Notes under the pieces: generated by a model | Seen by the model: the letters and a program-made list of their open reading frames with translations, nothing else | What the model was told of the DNA's origin: nothing | The model's database searches: none | Assembly: GCF_030811855.1 (NCBI RefSeq) | Contig: NZ_JAUSRN010000012.1 | Coordinates: 124,001-188,000 of the forward strand | Direction: 5' to 3' | Source: Variovorax paradoxus | Lineage (GTDB): Bacteria; Pseudomonadota; Gammaproteobacteria; Burkholderiales; Burkholderiaceae_C | Length of the DNA stretch: 64,000 bases | Program-made: the position numbers and the translations under genes | Shown here: positions 51,852-60,489 of the stretch, piece by piece | Layout: every line of letters starts with the position of its first letter | Numbering within the stretch: position 1 is the first letter of the stretch

Positions 51852-52844
51852 ATGAAAAAAGCTCTTCTGAAGCTCGTCGCGACTTGGGCCTTTGCAGCGC
51901 TCGCGTTCGAGGCGCATGCGGAGCCGGTCGTGTTGTCGCTGGTTCACGCCGCCGCGACCACGCACCCGGCGCACCTGGCGGCACTGCAGTTTGCCAAGCG
52001 CGTGCAGGAGCGCACCCAGGGGCAGGTCAGCATCGAGATCTTTCCCGCGTCTCAACTCGGCAGCGAGAACGAACTGCTGCAGAAGGTCAGGCTCGGCGCC
52101 GTCGACATGGATGTTTCCTCGATGAACTATCTCATTAAATACGAGAAGGCGTTCTCCGTTGTCGTCCTTCCGTATCTGTTCGACAGCTATGCGCACGCGC
52201 ACCGCGTGCTCGACGGCCCCGCCATGAAATGGCTGGCCCCGCTTGCCGAGAAGCAGGGCTTCGTCATCCTGTCCAACTGGGAATGGGGATTTCGCAATCT
52301 CACCAACAGCAAGCGCCCGATCAACGCACCCGAAGACGTGCGAGGCTTGAAGGTGCGCGTGCCGCCGGTCGCCGAGCTCGAGGCGACCATGGAAGCGCTG
52401 GGCGCCGAGGTCAGCAAGGTCGGCTTCAAGGAACTTCCCCAGGCGCTCTCGCAGGGAGTGGTCGATGGTCAGGAGAACCCCATCAACGTCATCTACTACA
52501 ACAAGCTTTACGAGGTGCAGAAGCACCTCGCGTTGACGCGCCACGTGTACTACAACACGCTGCATCTCATGAGCGCGAAGAGCTGGGCAAAGCTCACACC
52601 GGCGCAGCAGTCGATCGTGCGCGAAGAAAGCAAGTCGGCGGGTGACGGTATGCGCAGGAAGATCATTGCCGAGGAAGACGAGCTGATCGTGAAGATGGCC
52701 GCTGCCGGAGTGAAGGTCACGCGGCCCGATCCTGCGCCGTTTCGCGCGGCGACACAGAGCGCGCGTGCGCAGATCGCGCGCTTTGCGGGCGAAGAGAACG
52801 TGCGCATGTTCTTGAAGATGGTCGATGCAGAGCGAAAGCAATGA
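51852..52844 (+). CDS. TRAP transporter solute-binding protein (DctP family), orphan
   Basis: A 330-residue periplasmic binding protein with a signal peptide ending at EAHAEP. The family elements are HPAHLAALQFAKRVQERTQG, ASQLGSENELLQKVRLGAVDM and the QGVVDGQENPINVI ligand segment with its Arg-bearing PVAELEATMEALGA. No TRAP membrane subunits are nearby; instead it overlaps a GGDEF-EAL gene by 20 bases, suggesting a sensory rather than a transport role. ATG 51852 begins the signal peptide. Confidence 0.88.
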   Translation: MKKALLKLVATWAFAALAFEAHAEPVVLSLVHAAATTHPAHLAALQFAKRVQERTQGQVSIEIFPASQLGSENELLQKVRLGAVDMDVSSMNYLIKYEKAFSVVVLPYLFDSYAHAHRVLDGPAMKWLAPLAEKQGFVILSNWEWGFRNLTNSKRPINAPEDVRGLKVRVPPVAELEATMEALGAEVSKVGFKELPQALSQGVVDGQENPINVIYYNKLYEVQKHLALTRHVYYNTLHLMSAKSWAKLTPAQQSIVREESKSAGDGMRRKIIAEEDELIVKMAAAGVKVTRPDPAPFRAATQSARAQIARFAGEENVRMFLKMVDAERKQ

Positions 52845-55080
52845 TGCATCCCATCAACGGCGATCGAGGAGCGGACCTCGATTGAGGGGATTCCTGGGCG
52901 GCATCCCCTCGTGGCAAAGATCGCTCAGCCTGCGGGCGGAGATTGCAATCGGCTTCGGCATTGTCATTTCGCTGATGCTCGCATTGGGGGTGGCCTTCTA
53001 TCTCAGCGAGCAGCGCACGTCGATCGCCATCGACAAGCTGCTGAACAGCGACAACCGGATGGCAGACCTGAGCCTGCGCAGTTCCCTTGCAATGTACAAG
53101 GCACGCGAGGCCGAAAACGAACTGCTGCTCTCCGCGGACCGGCTCGGCGTGGCGGAGGCCAGCGCGCGCTCCCTGCCGGCCATGCAGAACCAACTGCTCG
53201 ACATGCGCGAGTACCTTTCAAGCCTGCGGATCATCTCGACCGACGCGCAGTTTAGAGACCGGGTCGACCAGATCGAAGCGCAAACGCAGCAATACGAGGA
53301 TGGGTTTCTCGCGTTCCTCAAGCAGCACGGCAAGGACGGAAATCTCGGCTCGGAACCTACGTCTCGCCAGGGCTATGTGGACGCGGCGGTGGCCATCGAG
53401 TCATCGGTGGAAGCCTTGCACACCGCGGCGAGCAAGCGGGCGCTCCAGACAAGAAGCGATGTCGCGCGCGCAGCCAGTTTCTCGCGCTGGGCTGCCATTG
53501 CCATGATCGCGCTGGCCGCTGTCATGGGCCTGGTGATCGCCAGGATCGTTTCGCTGCGCATCGCGGGCTCCGTCGCGCAGCTCATCGCATTTTCGCGCCG
53601 CGTTGCCTCGGGCGACTTCAGTGCAAGGGCCCCGCAAGGCCGCGACGATGAATTCGGCATCCTGGCAAAAGCCATGAACCAGATGGCCGAGTCGATCGAG
53701 AATTCCAATGTGCTGCTGGAGAGCAGCGCCGACAGCTTGAAGCACCAGGCCACCCACGACGCCCTGACCGGGCTTCCGAACCGCGCGCTGCTGGAGGACC
53801 GGCTCACGCAGGCGATTTCATATGCCGACCGATACGGCCGCCTGATGACGGTGGTGTTCATCAACCTCGACGGCTTCAAGATGGTCAACGACAGCCTCGG
53901 CCGCAAGGCCGGGGATGAACTGCTGAAGGTCATGGCCGCGCGCATGAGCCAGTGCCTGCGCAGCGTGGACACGGTGGTGCGCACAGGCGGCGACGAGTTC
54001 GTGGTCGTGCTGTACGACCAGCCGGGAGACGGCACGGACATCGTCCCTGCCCTGCGGAGGCTGCTTGACGCCATTGCACTGCCCGTGCAGATCGACTGCC
54101 AGGCGGTCCAGGTCACGGGCAGCATGGGCGTGGCCACCTATCCCGCGGACGGCGCCGACGCCGACGCCCTGGTCATGAACGCCGATGCGGCGATGTCCCG
54201 TGCCAAGACGTCGGGACGCAACAACTTCCAGTTCTATGCGGCCGAGATGAACGGCGCGAGCCGCGACAGGTTCGCGATGCGCGAAGGGTTGCGCCACGCC
54301 ATTGCCCGCGGCGAATTCCACCTCGCGTACCAGCCCCAGGTGGATATGAGATCGGGCGAGATGATCGGTGTGGAGGCCCTGATCCGCTGGCAACATCCGG
54401 AGCGCGGCTCGATCTCGCCGGCGGAATTCATTCCGCTGGCGGAAGAAACGGGGCTCATCGTTCCCATCGGCGAATGGGTGCTGCGCACCGCCTGCTTCCA
54501 GCGTAAGGCCTGGCAGCGCGCAGGCCTGCCGGCCTTCGGTGTTTCGGTCAATGTGTCCGCGCGGCAGTTCAGGGAGCGCACCTTGATCGACCAGGTTGCG
54601 CGGGCGCTTGCGGACAGCGGGCTCGAAGCCCGTTTGCTCGAACTCGAACTGACCGAAAGCATGGTCATGGAGGATCTCGAGAGCGCGCTGCTGTCGATGA
54701 AGGCGCTGCAAGCGATGGGCGTGCAGCTCTCGATCGACGATTTTGGAACCGGCTATTCGAGCCTGAGTGCGCTCAAGCGGTTTCCGATCGCGAGGCTGAA
54801 GATCGATCGCGCCTTCGTGCGTGACATTCCGGACGATGACGAGGACAAGGCCATTGCCAAAGCCATCATCTCTCTGGGCCACGAGCTCAAGCTCAAGGTC
54901 ATTGCCGAAGGCGTGGAAAACGAGCGGCAACTGGAGTTCTTGCGCCTCAACGGCTGCGACGAGATGCAGGGCTACCTGTTCAGCCCACCGGTTTCACCCA
55001 CCCAGCTTGCGGCATTGGTGAAGTCCCGCGTGGGCGCTGCGCACAGGGCGGGTGCACGCACGGCATCGATGCGCGGTTAG
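52825..55080 (+). CDS. Membrane-bound GGDEF-EAL protein (c-di-GMP turnover)
   Basis: A 751-residue protein: TM1 around 38-60, a periplasmic helical sensor of about 155 residues, TM2 around 218-242, a HAMP linker, GGDEF domain around 305-470 and EAL domain around 490-735. The cyclase signature RTGGDEF is intact and the phosphodiesterase motif EALIRW and DDFGTGYSSL are intact, so both activities are possible. The start is either ATG 52825 (inside the previous gene) or TTG 52882 with GAGGAG before it. Coupling to the binding protein suggests it reads that protein's ligand state. Confidence 0.9.
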   Translation: MQSESNDASHQRRSRSGPRLRGFLGGIPSWQRSLSLRAEIAIGFGIVISLMLALGVAFYLSEQRTSIAIDKLLNSDNRMADLSLRSSLAMYKAREAENELLLSADRLGVAEASARSLPAMQNQLLDMREYLSSLRIISTDAQFRDRVDQIEAQTQQYEDGFLAFLKQHGKDGNLGSEPTSRQGYVDAAVAIESSVEALHTAASKRALQTRSDVARAASFSRWAAIAMIALAAVMGLVIARIVSLRIAGSVAQLIAFSRRVASGDFSARAPQGRDDEFGILAKAMNQMAESIENSNVLLESSADSLKHQATHDALTGLPNRALLEDRLTQAISYADRYGRLMTVVFINLDGFKMVNDSLGRKAGDELLKVMAARMSQCLRSVDTVVRTGGDEFVVVLYDQPGDGTDIVPALRRLLDAIALPVQIDCQAVQVTGSMGVATYPADGADADALVMNADAAMSRAKTSGRNNFQFYAAEMNGASRDRFAMREGLRHAIARGEFHLAYQPQVDMRSGEMIGVEALIRWQHPERGSISPAEFIPLAEETGLIVPIGEWVLRTACFQRKAWQRAGLPAFGVSVNVSARQFRERTLIDQVARALADSGLEARLLELELTESMVMEDLESALLSMKALQAMGVQLSIDDFGTGYSSLSALKRFPIARLKIDRAFVRDIPDDDEDKAIAKAIISLGHELKLKVIAEGVENERQLEFLRLNGCDEMQGYLFSPPVSPTQLAALVKSRVGAAHRAGARTASMRG

Positions 55081-55099
55081 CCGCTTCTGAGAACGAAAG

Positions 55100-55119
55100 T
55101 ACTGTATATTCATACAGTG
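55100..55119 (+). promoter_or_regulatory. LexA (SOS) box overlapping promoter and start codon
   Basis: TACTGTATATTCATACAGTG contains CTGT-N8-ACAG with an AT-rich centre, near-identical to the classical SOS box. Inside it TATATT (55105-55110) is a good -10, so bound LexA would block transcription. The probable start codon GTG at 55117 lies in the right arm. Confidence 0.7.
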
Positions 55120-55563
55120 TACTGCGAAGTTTTCAGATACCTGTTCGACGGGCAGGAGCTCGCCACGAAAGAGGCCGTGAAGCACACGCGCCGCGTGGGC
55201 GAGCTGGTCTACATGGCCCGTATTCACGATCCGCGCCCAGGCCGCAGCCTGATGATCGCGATGCTGCTGGCGGACGATCACGAGAGCTATGTGATCCCCC
55301 TGCTCAACCGCGCTTGCCTGACCGAGGTCAGGGGCGGCTTCGTCATCGAGGGCATCGAGATCCACGCGCGGGGCCGCGCGATGAAGAACATCAAGACCTT
55401 CAACTATCCGCAGCGCTGGTTCTGCCGTCCTGTGCCGCGGCCCGCCGCTGCAGATCCCGCGGCCGCCCGCGTGGAAGCCCGGCGCCACGGTGAAATGATT
55501 GCGACTGCGCTGCAGCGTTGGCCGGGGCGGCGCGGCGGGTTCAACATTGCCGAAGGGAGCTGA
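55117..55563 (+). CDS. SOS-controlled hypothetical protein
   Basis: A 148-residue basic protein, of no family I recognise. The opening CEVFRYLFDGQELATKEAVK reads as a genuine start, followed by a beta-rich core (SLMIAMLLADDHESYVIPLL, RGGFVIEGIEIHARGRAMKN) and a Pro/Ala-rich tail. The GTG at 55117 has no ribosome site because it sits just downstream of the promoter -10, which implies a leaderless message. If that start is wrong, the next in-frame ATG is 32 codons later and would remove the ordered N-terminus. Confidence 0.6.
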   Translation: MYCEVFRYLFDGQELATKEAVKHTRRVGELVYMARIHDPRPGRSLMIAMLLADDHESYVIPLLNRACLTEVRGGFVIEGIEIHARGRAMKNIKTFNYPQRWFCRPVPRPAAADPAAARVEARRHGEMIATALQRWPGRRGGFNIAEGS

Positions 55564-55588
55564 TCGATCCCGCGCAAGGAACAGCGCG

Positions 55589-56521
55589 CTAAGGCGCCGG
55601 ATGCTGCACGGGCGCATGCTGCGCCATCAGCGCAGCGACCCAGTCGATGAACACACGCAGCTTGGCGCTCACATGCCGATTGGGCGGAAACGCGATGGAG
55701 ATGGGCATCGGATCGAGCCGCCAATCCTTTTCGAACAGCGGCACCAGCTCGCCGCGCGCCACGTGCGCCTTCGACATGTAGTGCGGCAGCCAGAGGACAC
55801 CCAGGCCTGCCAAGCCAGCCGCGAGGTAGGCATTGCCGTCGTCGACCGCCAGCACGTAGCGGCCCTGCACTCGGATGCTTTCGCCGCCGTCCTGGCGGTG
55901 CAGGCTGTATGGCAAGACCTTGCCGGTCCGCGGCCAGTGGAAGCCGACGACGCGGTGATGCGAGTCTTCGAGCTCCCGCGGGTGCGAGGGCAAGCCGGCG
56001 TGTTCGAGGTAGCTTGGCGCCGCGTACACCCCCAGCTGCAGGTCGCCCACGCGGCGCGCCATCAGCGACGGGTCGGTGAGTTCGCCGCCCCGCACCACGC
56101 AGTCCACGTTCTCGCCGATCAGATCCACCATGCGATCGCTCACGCCCATGTCGAACTGGATGTCGGGATAGCGCGCGTGAAATTCCGGCAAGGCCGGCAC
56201 CAGGATCAGGCGCGCGAGCGGACTGGGCACATCCACCCGCAACCGCCCTCTGGGCAACGCCGACGCATCGGACAGGCTGGTCTCGGCATCGTCCATGTCG
56301 CCCAGCAGCCGCACCACGCGCTCGTAGTAGGCCGCGCCGTCAGCCGTGACGTTGACCTTACGCGTGGTGCGGTTGAGCAGCTTGACGCGCAGCCGCGCTT
56401 CCAGCTGCTGCACCAGTTGCGTCACGGTGGTCTTGCTCATGTGAAGCGTCTCGGCCGCTTTGGTGAAGCTGCCTGCTTCCACCACGCGGGCAAACGCCTG
56501 CATCGCATCGAAACGGTCCAT
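55589..56521 (-). CDS. LysR family transcriptional regulator
   Basis: A 310-residue LTTR (HTH within MQAFARVVEAGSFTKAAETL; effector domain from RGRLRVDVPSPLARLILVP). The ATG at 56521 gives the standard start MDRFDAMQAF. It is divergent from the RidA gene, separated by 150 bases that include a T-N11-A box. Confidence 0.9.
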   Translation of the reverse strand: MDRFDAMQAFARVVEAGSFTKAAETLHMSKTTVTQLVQQLEARLRVKLLNRTTRKVNVTADGAAYYERVVRLLGDMDDAETSLSDASALPRGRLRVDVPSPLARLILVPALPEFHARYPDIQFDMGVSDRMVDLIGENVDCVVRGGELTDPSLMARRVGDLQLGVYAAPSYLEHAGLPSHPRELEDSHHRVVGFHWPRTGKVLPYSLHRQDGGESIRVQGRYVLAVDDGNAYLAAGLAGLGVLWLPHYMSKAHVARGELVPLFEKDWRLDPMPISIAFPPNRHVSAKLRVFIDWVAALMAQHAPVQHPAP

Positions 56522-56545
56522 CTCTCTGCTCCTGATGCTTTCCGG

Positions 56546-56564
56546 ATTGTTCGGTATTCCCAAA
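56546..56564. promoter_or_regulatory. LysR-type box between LysR and RidA genes
   Basis: TGTT-N11-AACA (56546-56549 and 56561-56564), a T-N11-A inverted repeat 25 bases upstream of the LysR start codon, in the divergent promoter region. Confidence 0.4.
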
Positions 56565-56671
56565 CAGTGATTATTGGCTTTGCCGGTTTATCGGCGAGGC
56601 GCGGATGTCTAGAGTCCCTTCATCGCAACCACAGGGTCGGCTTCGGCCCGTTCAATAAAGAAGGCACATCC

Positions 56672-57076
56672 ATGACTACACGTGACGTCGTTTTTCCGCC
56701 CGGGCGCCAGGCGCTCTATGAAAAGAACCGCTATTCGCCCGCGATTCGTTCCAACGGCTTCCTGTTCGTTTCGGGCCAGGTCGGCAGCCGCGAAGACGGC
56801 TCGCCCGAGCCCAACCTGGAAGCACAGGTCCGGCTCGCATTCGGCAATTTGAACGCAGTGCTTGCGGCCTCAGGCTGCACCTTCGACGACGTGATCGACG
56901 TGACCATCTTCATCGTCGATCCCGAATCGAAGTTCGAGAGAATCTGGAAGCTGGTGCCCGAGTATTGGGGCAACGCGCCGCACCCGACGCTGACCGGCGT
57001 CGGCGTGACGTGGCTCTATGGCTTCGACTTCGAGATCAAGGTGATTGCGAAGCTTCCCGAGGCCAGAGGGGACTGA
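56672..57076 (+). CDS. RidA/YjgF family protein
   Basis: A 134-residue RidA-fold protein of the trimeric imine/enamine deaminase family. SNGFLFVSGQVG is the N-terminal block and FDDVIDVTIFIVDP the central one; the Arg that binds the substrate carboxylate in RidA is not clearly present in the C-terminal PHPTLTGVGVTWL (canonical R-x-x-V is altered), suggesting a different substrate. Controlled probably by the divergent LysR gene. Confidence 0.85.
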   Translation: MTTRDVVFPPGRQALYEKNRYSPAIRSNGFLFVSGQVGSREDGSPEPNLEAQVRLAFGNLNAVLAASGCTFDDVIDVTIFIVDPESKFERIWKLVPEYWGNAPHPTLTGVGVTWLYGFDFEIKVIAKLPEARGD

Positions 57077-57110
57077 GCCGGCATCTCCGCCCCTGTGGAA
57101 ATTACTGCGG

Positions 57111-57458
57111 TTAAGGGGTCAATTTTTGGCGGCAAACAGCACGTGCCTCATTTCGTATCAGGCCAGTTTTGACCGCCTCTGCTTGATAGATCGCCATCTC
57201 CGGCCTTCCATCGGAGAGCTCGGCCATGGACTTCGCAAACTGTCGCGATGCCTCGACTTGAAAATGGGCTTGCAGCGCGGCCATGTCTCGCCAGCGTTCA
57301 ACGAAGACGAATCGTTGCGGCTGCTGCACGTCGCGGCCCACTTTATGGGAAACGCATCCCGGCTCGGCGCGAGACCGAAGCACGTGTTCGACGGCAAGCT
57401 TCTGCATCGCCTCGTCGGCGCCTTCGCGCGCAATCGCATGGCCTGTCACGATGATCAT
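57111..57458 (-). CDS. Antibiotic biosynthesis monooxygenase-domain (ABM) protein
   Basis: A 115-residue protein of the YgiN/ABM dimeric alpha-beta barrel type (MIIVTGHAIAREGADEAMQK, SRAEPGCVSHKVGRDV, FVFVERWRDMAALQAHFQ). Members are quinol monooxygenases or haem-degrading enzymes. It is followed by a convergent RidA gene and preceded by an SDR gene on the same strand. Confidence 0.82.
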   Translation of the reverse strand: MIIVTGHAIAREGADEAMQKLAVEHVLRSRAEPGCVSHKVGRDVQQPQRFVFVERWRDMAALQAHFQVEASRQFAKSMAELSDGRPEMAIYQAEAVKTGLIRNEARAVCRQKLTP

Positions 57459-57502
57459 CGTAGGTACTCCGTGTGGTGATGGGGGAAGAAAGCAATTGGC
57501 AG

Positions 57503-58292
57503 TCAGCGGGCGCTGGCGCCACCGTCGATAGGGATGATGGCACCCGTCATGTAGCTCGACGCCGCTGACGCCAGCAGCAGCGCGAGCCCCTGGATCTCCT
57601 GCGGCTGCGCGATGCGACCCAAGGGGATATAGCTGCGCATGCGTTCCACGCTTTCGGGCAGGCGCTGGCGCCCGCCGTTGATGCCGGTGGCGAAGGGACC
57701 GGGCGCAATCGCATTGACCTGCACGTTGAAGGGCGCCAGCTCCGCAGCCGCCTGGCGCACGAGATTGTTGACCGCCGCCTTCGAGGCGACGTACGCGTAA
57801 CCGGAAAGCGCTTCGGCGCGCAGGCCGGCAATCGACGAGGTCACGATGATCCGGCCCCGCCCGCGCGGCTTCATGTGGCGGCTGGCGGCGCGCATGGTTG
57901 TGAGGACACCGTCGAGATTCACCCGAAGCACCCTGTCCCACGCGGCCATTTCAACGTTCTCCAGGCGGCCTGCATCCACCAAGAAATCGCGGCCGGCGCT
58001 CATGCCCGCATTGGCAAACACGCACTCGATGCCGCCAGGCTGCGCCGCCAGCGCATCCACCAGGCCGTCCACCGCAGCGGTATCGCTGACATCCAGCGGC
58101 GACCCTCGGGCCTTCGAGTACTGGGGCTGCAATCGGTTTAGCTCGACTCCGAGCAGTTCGGCGTCGAGGTCGGACATGATGACCTCGGCACCGGCTTCAA
58201 GCATGGCCCCGGAAATCGCCACCGATGCCGCTCGCGGCTCCGGTGACGAGGATTCGTTGACCGCTCAGATCGAATAGCGAAGGCAAGCTCAT
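57503..58292 (-). pseudogene. SDR gene with a frameshift in the cofactor-binding loop
   Basis: A well-placed ATG at 58292 with AGGAG before it begins MSLPSLFDLSGQRILVTG and ends at ASGIG near 58221; there the frame breaks, and the remaining 239 codons (AISGAMLEAGAEVIMSDLD, ANAG, SSIAG, YAYVASK, IPIDGG) continue in another frame to 57503. The gene is otherwise complete, including the Tyr-x3-Lys pair. Two bases lost, or one gained, between GGTGGC explain it. Without repair only a GTG-started form lacking the first strand could be made. Confidence 0.75.
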
Positions 58293-58304
58293 TGGTGCTC
58301 CTGT

Positions 58305-58706
58305 TCAGTTCTTCCTGAGTGGGATCAGCTCGTCCCAGCGCTCGGCGGCTTCGATCATGTAGTGCACGCTCAGTACCACCCGCTGGAACATCCACTGCCC
58401 GTCAAGGCGGATGTACTCGTCGTCAAACCGACCTACCAGGTAGTGGCTCTTGCCGTCACGCACGGGACGACCATCGAGGTAGCTGAATCCGGTGCCTCGA
58501 TCCCCCTGGACGTCAACAACATGGTTGTGAATGAACTGCCGCGCCGACTGAACGGGGAAAGTGGCAAAAAAAGCCCGGATGTTCTCGCGCCCCCGCACCT
58601 CAGGGCGGCCTCCGTAGACGATCGCCGCATCCGGTGCGAAGAGTCCGTACAGCCGTGGGCCGGCGTCCTCGTTGACCAGCTCGTGGTAACGCGCGCGCTC
58701 GGTGCA
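58305..58706 (-). pseudogene. NTF2/SnoaL-like gene lacking its 5' end
   Basis: The open frame runs from a stop at 58709-58707 down to the TGA at 58305 and encodes ERARYHELVNEDAG, DAAIVYGG and GRENIRAFFATFP through HYLVGRF to WDELIPLRKN, a SnoaL/NTF2-like fold. No start codon with ribosome site is available before a late GTG at 58598 that would lose the first helix. Upstream sequence changes abruptly into a nitronate-monooxygenase fragment on the other strand, so the 5' end was cut off. Confidence 0.6.
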
Positions 58707-58716
58707 TCACGCGTAA

Positions 58717-58848
58717 CGTGCGCTCGAGGCAGGGGCCGATGGACTGGTGTTGCTCACGGCGGGCGCTGGCGGCCATACGGGCTGGGCCAACCCGTTCGCG
58801 TTCGCGCGGGCGGCGCGCGCCTTGTTCGATGGCGCCGTCGTGCTGACG
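58717..58848 (+). pseudogene. Fragment of a nitronate monooxygenase gene
   Basis: Reading on the plus strand from the TAA at 58714, ALEAGADGLVLLTAGAGGHT and NPFAFARAARALFDGAVVL match the FMN-phosphate and GGH region of nitronate monooxygenases. Homology ends near 58848. The remainder of a roughly 330-residue gene is absent. Confidence 0.6.
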
Positions 58849-58995
58849 GTGTCCGTGCAGGAAGCTCGAAACAGGTTCGGCGGGGGCTCTGAAGGTGCAG
58901 TGATCCAGGGGCCATCGCGTGCAACCGACTTCAATCGGCCACTTCCAGACGTTGACGACGGTTGGCGCTCGGGGTGCCTAATTAGTAGGATTCTG

Positions 58996-59217
58996 ATGAA
59001 AACCTTCGACCTTTATGCCCGCGTCTATGTGGCTGCCAGTGGCGGCTGGAAGGCCACCTTCCTGGGTACGATCTGTAGTGAAGCCGAGCAGGTTCAGACT
59101 GTGAAGGGGCCAGAGAACTACTACTGGGTCGAGTTCGACGAACCTCAGGAGGATGTATCGGGGCCTGACCTTTATCGGAAGGCCCAAATTCTGAGCTGCT
59201 ATCTGGAGTCGGTGTAG
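58996..59217 (+). CDS. Small hypothetical protein
   Basis: A 73-residue acidic protein, MKTFDLYARVYVAASGGWKA at the start and ENYYWVEFDEPQEDVSGPDL later, giving a small beta-rich fold. No family recognised. Only a weak AGGA lies before the ATG. It follows the decaying region and its codon use is slightly less GC-rich. Confidence 0.5.
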   Translation: MKTFDLYARVYVAASGGWKATFLGTICSEAEQVQTVKGPENYYWVEFDEPQEDVSGPDLYRKAQILSCYLESV

Positions 59218-59380
59218 TGTCGGTGCACGGGCCGCATCCGGCCATCACCAGCCGTTCATGTGGATGCCATAAAGCAGCCGCTCGACGCCGCTCTCGACCC
59301 ACAGCTGCCATTCGAGCTTCAGAATTGGGGATCCCAAAGCTGCAGTTGAGCAGTGCAAGACAAGCGCTGAACCGCCGGCG

Positions 59381-59521
59381 TCAGCACGGGTCAAGGCCGA
59401 GTAGACCCGAATCGCGCGCGAGCGCGCCGACGGTCGGCGGCTGCGCGCTCGCCGTGCCGGTCAGCACGATGGCTGCCGCAACGGCGGCGATGGAACTGGC
59501 AAACATTCTGCGATTCGTCAT
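59381..59521 (-). CDS. Short exported peptide, possibly a truncated larger protein
   Basis: From ATG 59521, with a GAGGAG site seven bases upstream, a 46-residue product MTNRRMFASSIAAVAAAIVL ending ALARDSGLLGLDPC is encoded. Its first 26 residues are a clean signal peptide (cleavage after TASAQ). The mature part would be only 20 residues. A different minus-strand frame stays open past the stop to about 59255 (ALTRADAGGS, VESGVERLLYGI), so this may be the start of a frameshifted larger gene. It lies 63 bases after the SDR gene and likely shares its transcript. Confidence 0.45.
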   Translation of the reverse strand: MTNRRMFASSIAAVAAAIVLTGTASAQPPTVGALARDSGLLGLDPC

Positions 59522-59584
59522 GGCAAAGACTCCTCAAGTTGAGTTGGTTCACGCGTCCTGATTGACGCGTCACGATTGCGGTTG

Positions 59585-60349
59585 TCAGAGATGGATCCCG
59601 CCCGAGACCTCGATGCGCTGACCGGTCACGAAGCGATTGCCGTCGCCAAGCAGCGCAGTAATGGCGCCTGCGATGTCTTCGGCCACTGCAAAGCGCCCCA
59701 GCGGCGTGACCGACGCGATGTGCTTCTGCACCTGCTCGTTTGAACGCAGCAGGCCGCCGCTGAAGTCGGTCGCGACGGCTCCCGGAGCAATCACGTTGAC
59801 GGTGATTCCGCGTGGGCCGAGTTCGTGGGCGAGGTAGCGCGTCAACACTTCGACGGCACCCTTGACCGAGCTGTAGATCGCGCGGTCCGGCGTGTAGAAC
59901 CGCGTGGTGCCGCTGGAGACGTTGACGATGGAACCCTGGTCCGAAATCAGCGGCAGGAGCTTCTGGACCAGGAAGAAGACGCCCTTGAAGTGGACGTTGA
60001 CCAGGCTGTCGAATCCTTCCTCCGTCACCTTCTCGAGCGGCTCGGCAACTTGCAGGCCGCCGTTGTTCACGAGGAAGTCGAAGGTCTCTCGATTCCACCT
60101 GCTGCGAAGTACCTCGTGAACTGCCGCGGCGAAGGAGCCGAATGCCGAGGTCTTGGCGACGTCGAGCTGGAGCGCGACCGCGCTACGGCCCAGCGCCGAG
60201 ATCTCGCCGACAACGGCATCGGCCTCTTCGCGATGGGAGTTGTAGGTGACGATGATGTCTGCGCCGTCGCGGGCGAGTTGGAGGGCGGTGGCGCGGCCGA
60301 TGCCGCGATTGGCGCCCGTGACGAGGGCGATGCGAGAAGAGTGGGTCAT
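59585..60349 (-). CDS. Short-chain dehydrogenase/reductase
   Basis: A 254-residue classical SDR. TGANRGIG is at about residues 11-18, NNGG replaces NNAG, Ser is in VNVSSG, and YSSVKGA carries Tyr and Lys; the TYNSHREE end of beta-2 suggests NADPH. The C-terminal TGQRIEVSGGIHL is complete. The ATG at 60349 is used because upstream extension crosses the divergent promoter. Paired with the LysR gene at 60490. Confidence 0.88.
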   Translation of the reverse strand: MTHSSRIALVTGANRGIGRATALQLARDGADIIVTYNSHREEADAVVGEISALGRSAVALQLDVAKTSAFGSFAAAVHEVLRSRWNRETFDFLVNNGGLQVAEPLEKVTEEGFDSLVNVHFKGVFFLVQKLLPLISDQGSIVNVSSGTTRFYTPDRAIYSSVKGAVEVLTRYLAHELGPRGITVNVIAPGAVATDFSGGLLRSNEQVQKHIASVTPLGRFAVAEDIAGAITALLGDGNRFVTGQRIEVSGGIHL

Positions 60350-60453
60350 GGTCGTATTCCGGTTGAAGCGATGTGGATGGGTGTGCAGGTGTGAGCCGGC
60401 AAACCAATGATGGACAGCGACGGCCTTCGGATAAATAGCCCAATCTTGATAAC

Positions 60454-60476
60454 ATTGTCCGAACGGACTGGACAAT
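60454..60476. promoter_or_regulatory. LysR-type operator in the SDR/LysR divergent promoter
   Basis: ATTGTCC-GAACGGACT-GGACAAT, a perfect inverted repeat with seven-base arms and nested GTCC...GGAC, ending 13 bases before the LysR ATG. Size and place fit the site of the divergent LysR regulator, covering its own promoter. Confidence 0.55.
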
Positions 60477-60489
60477 CGGGGCACCCGCC

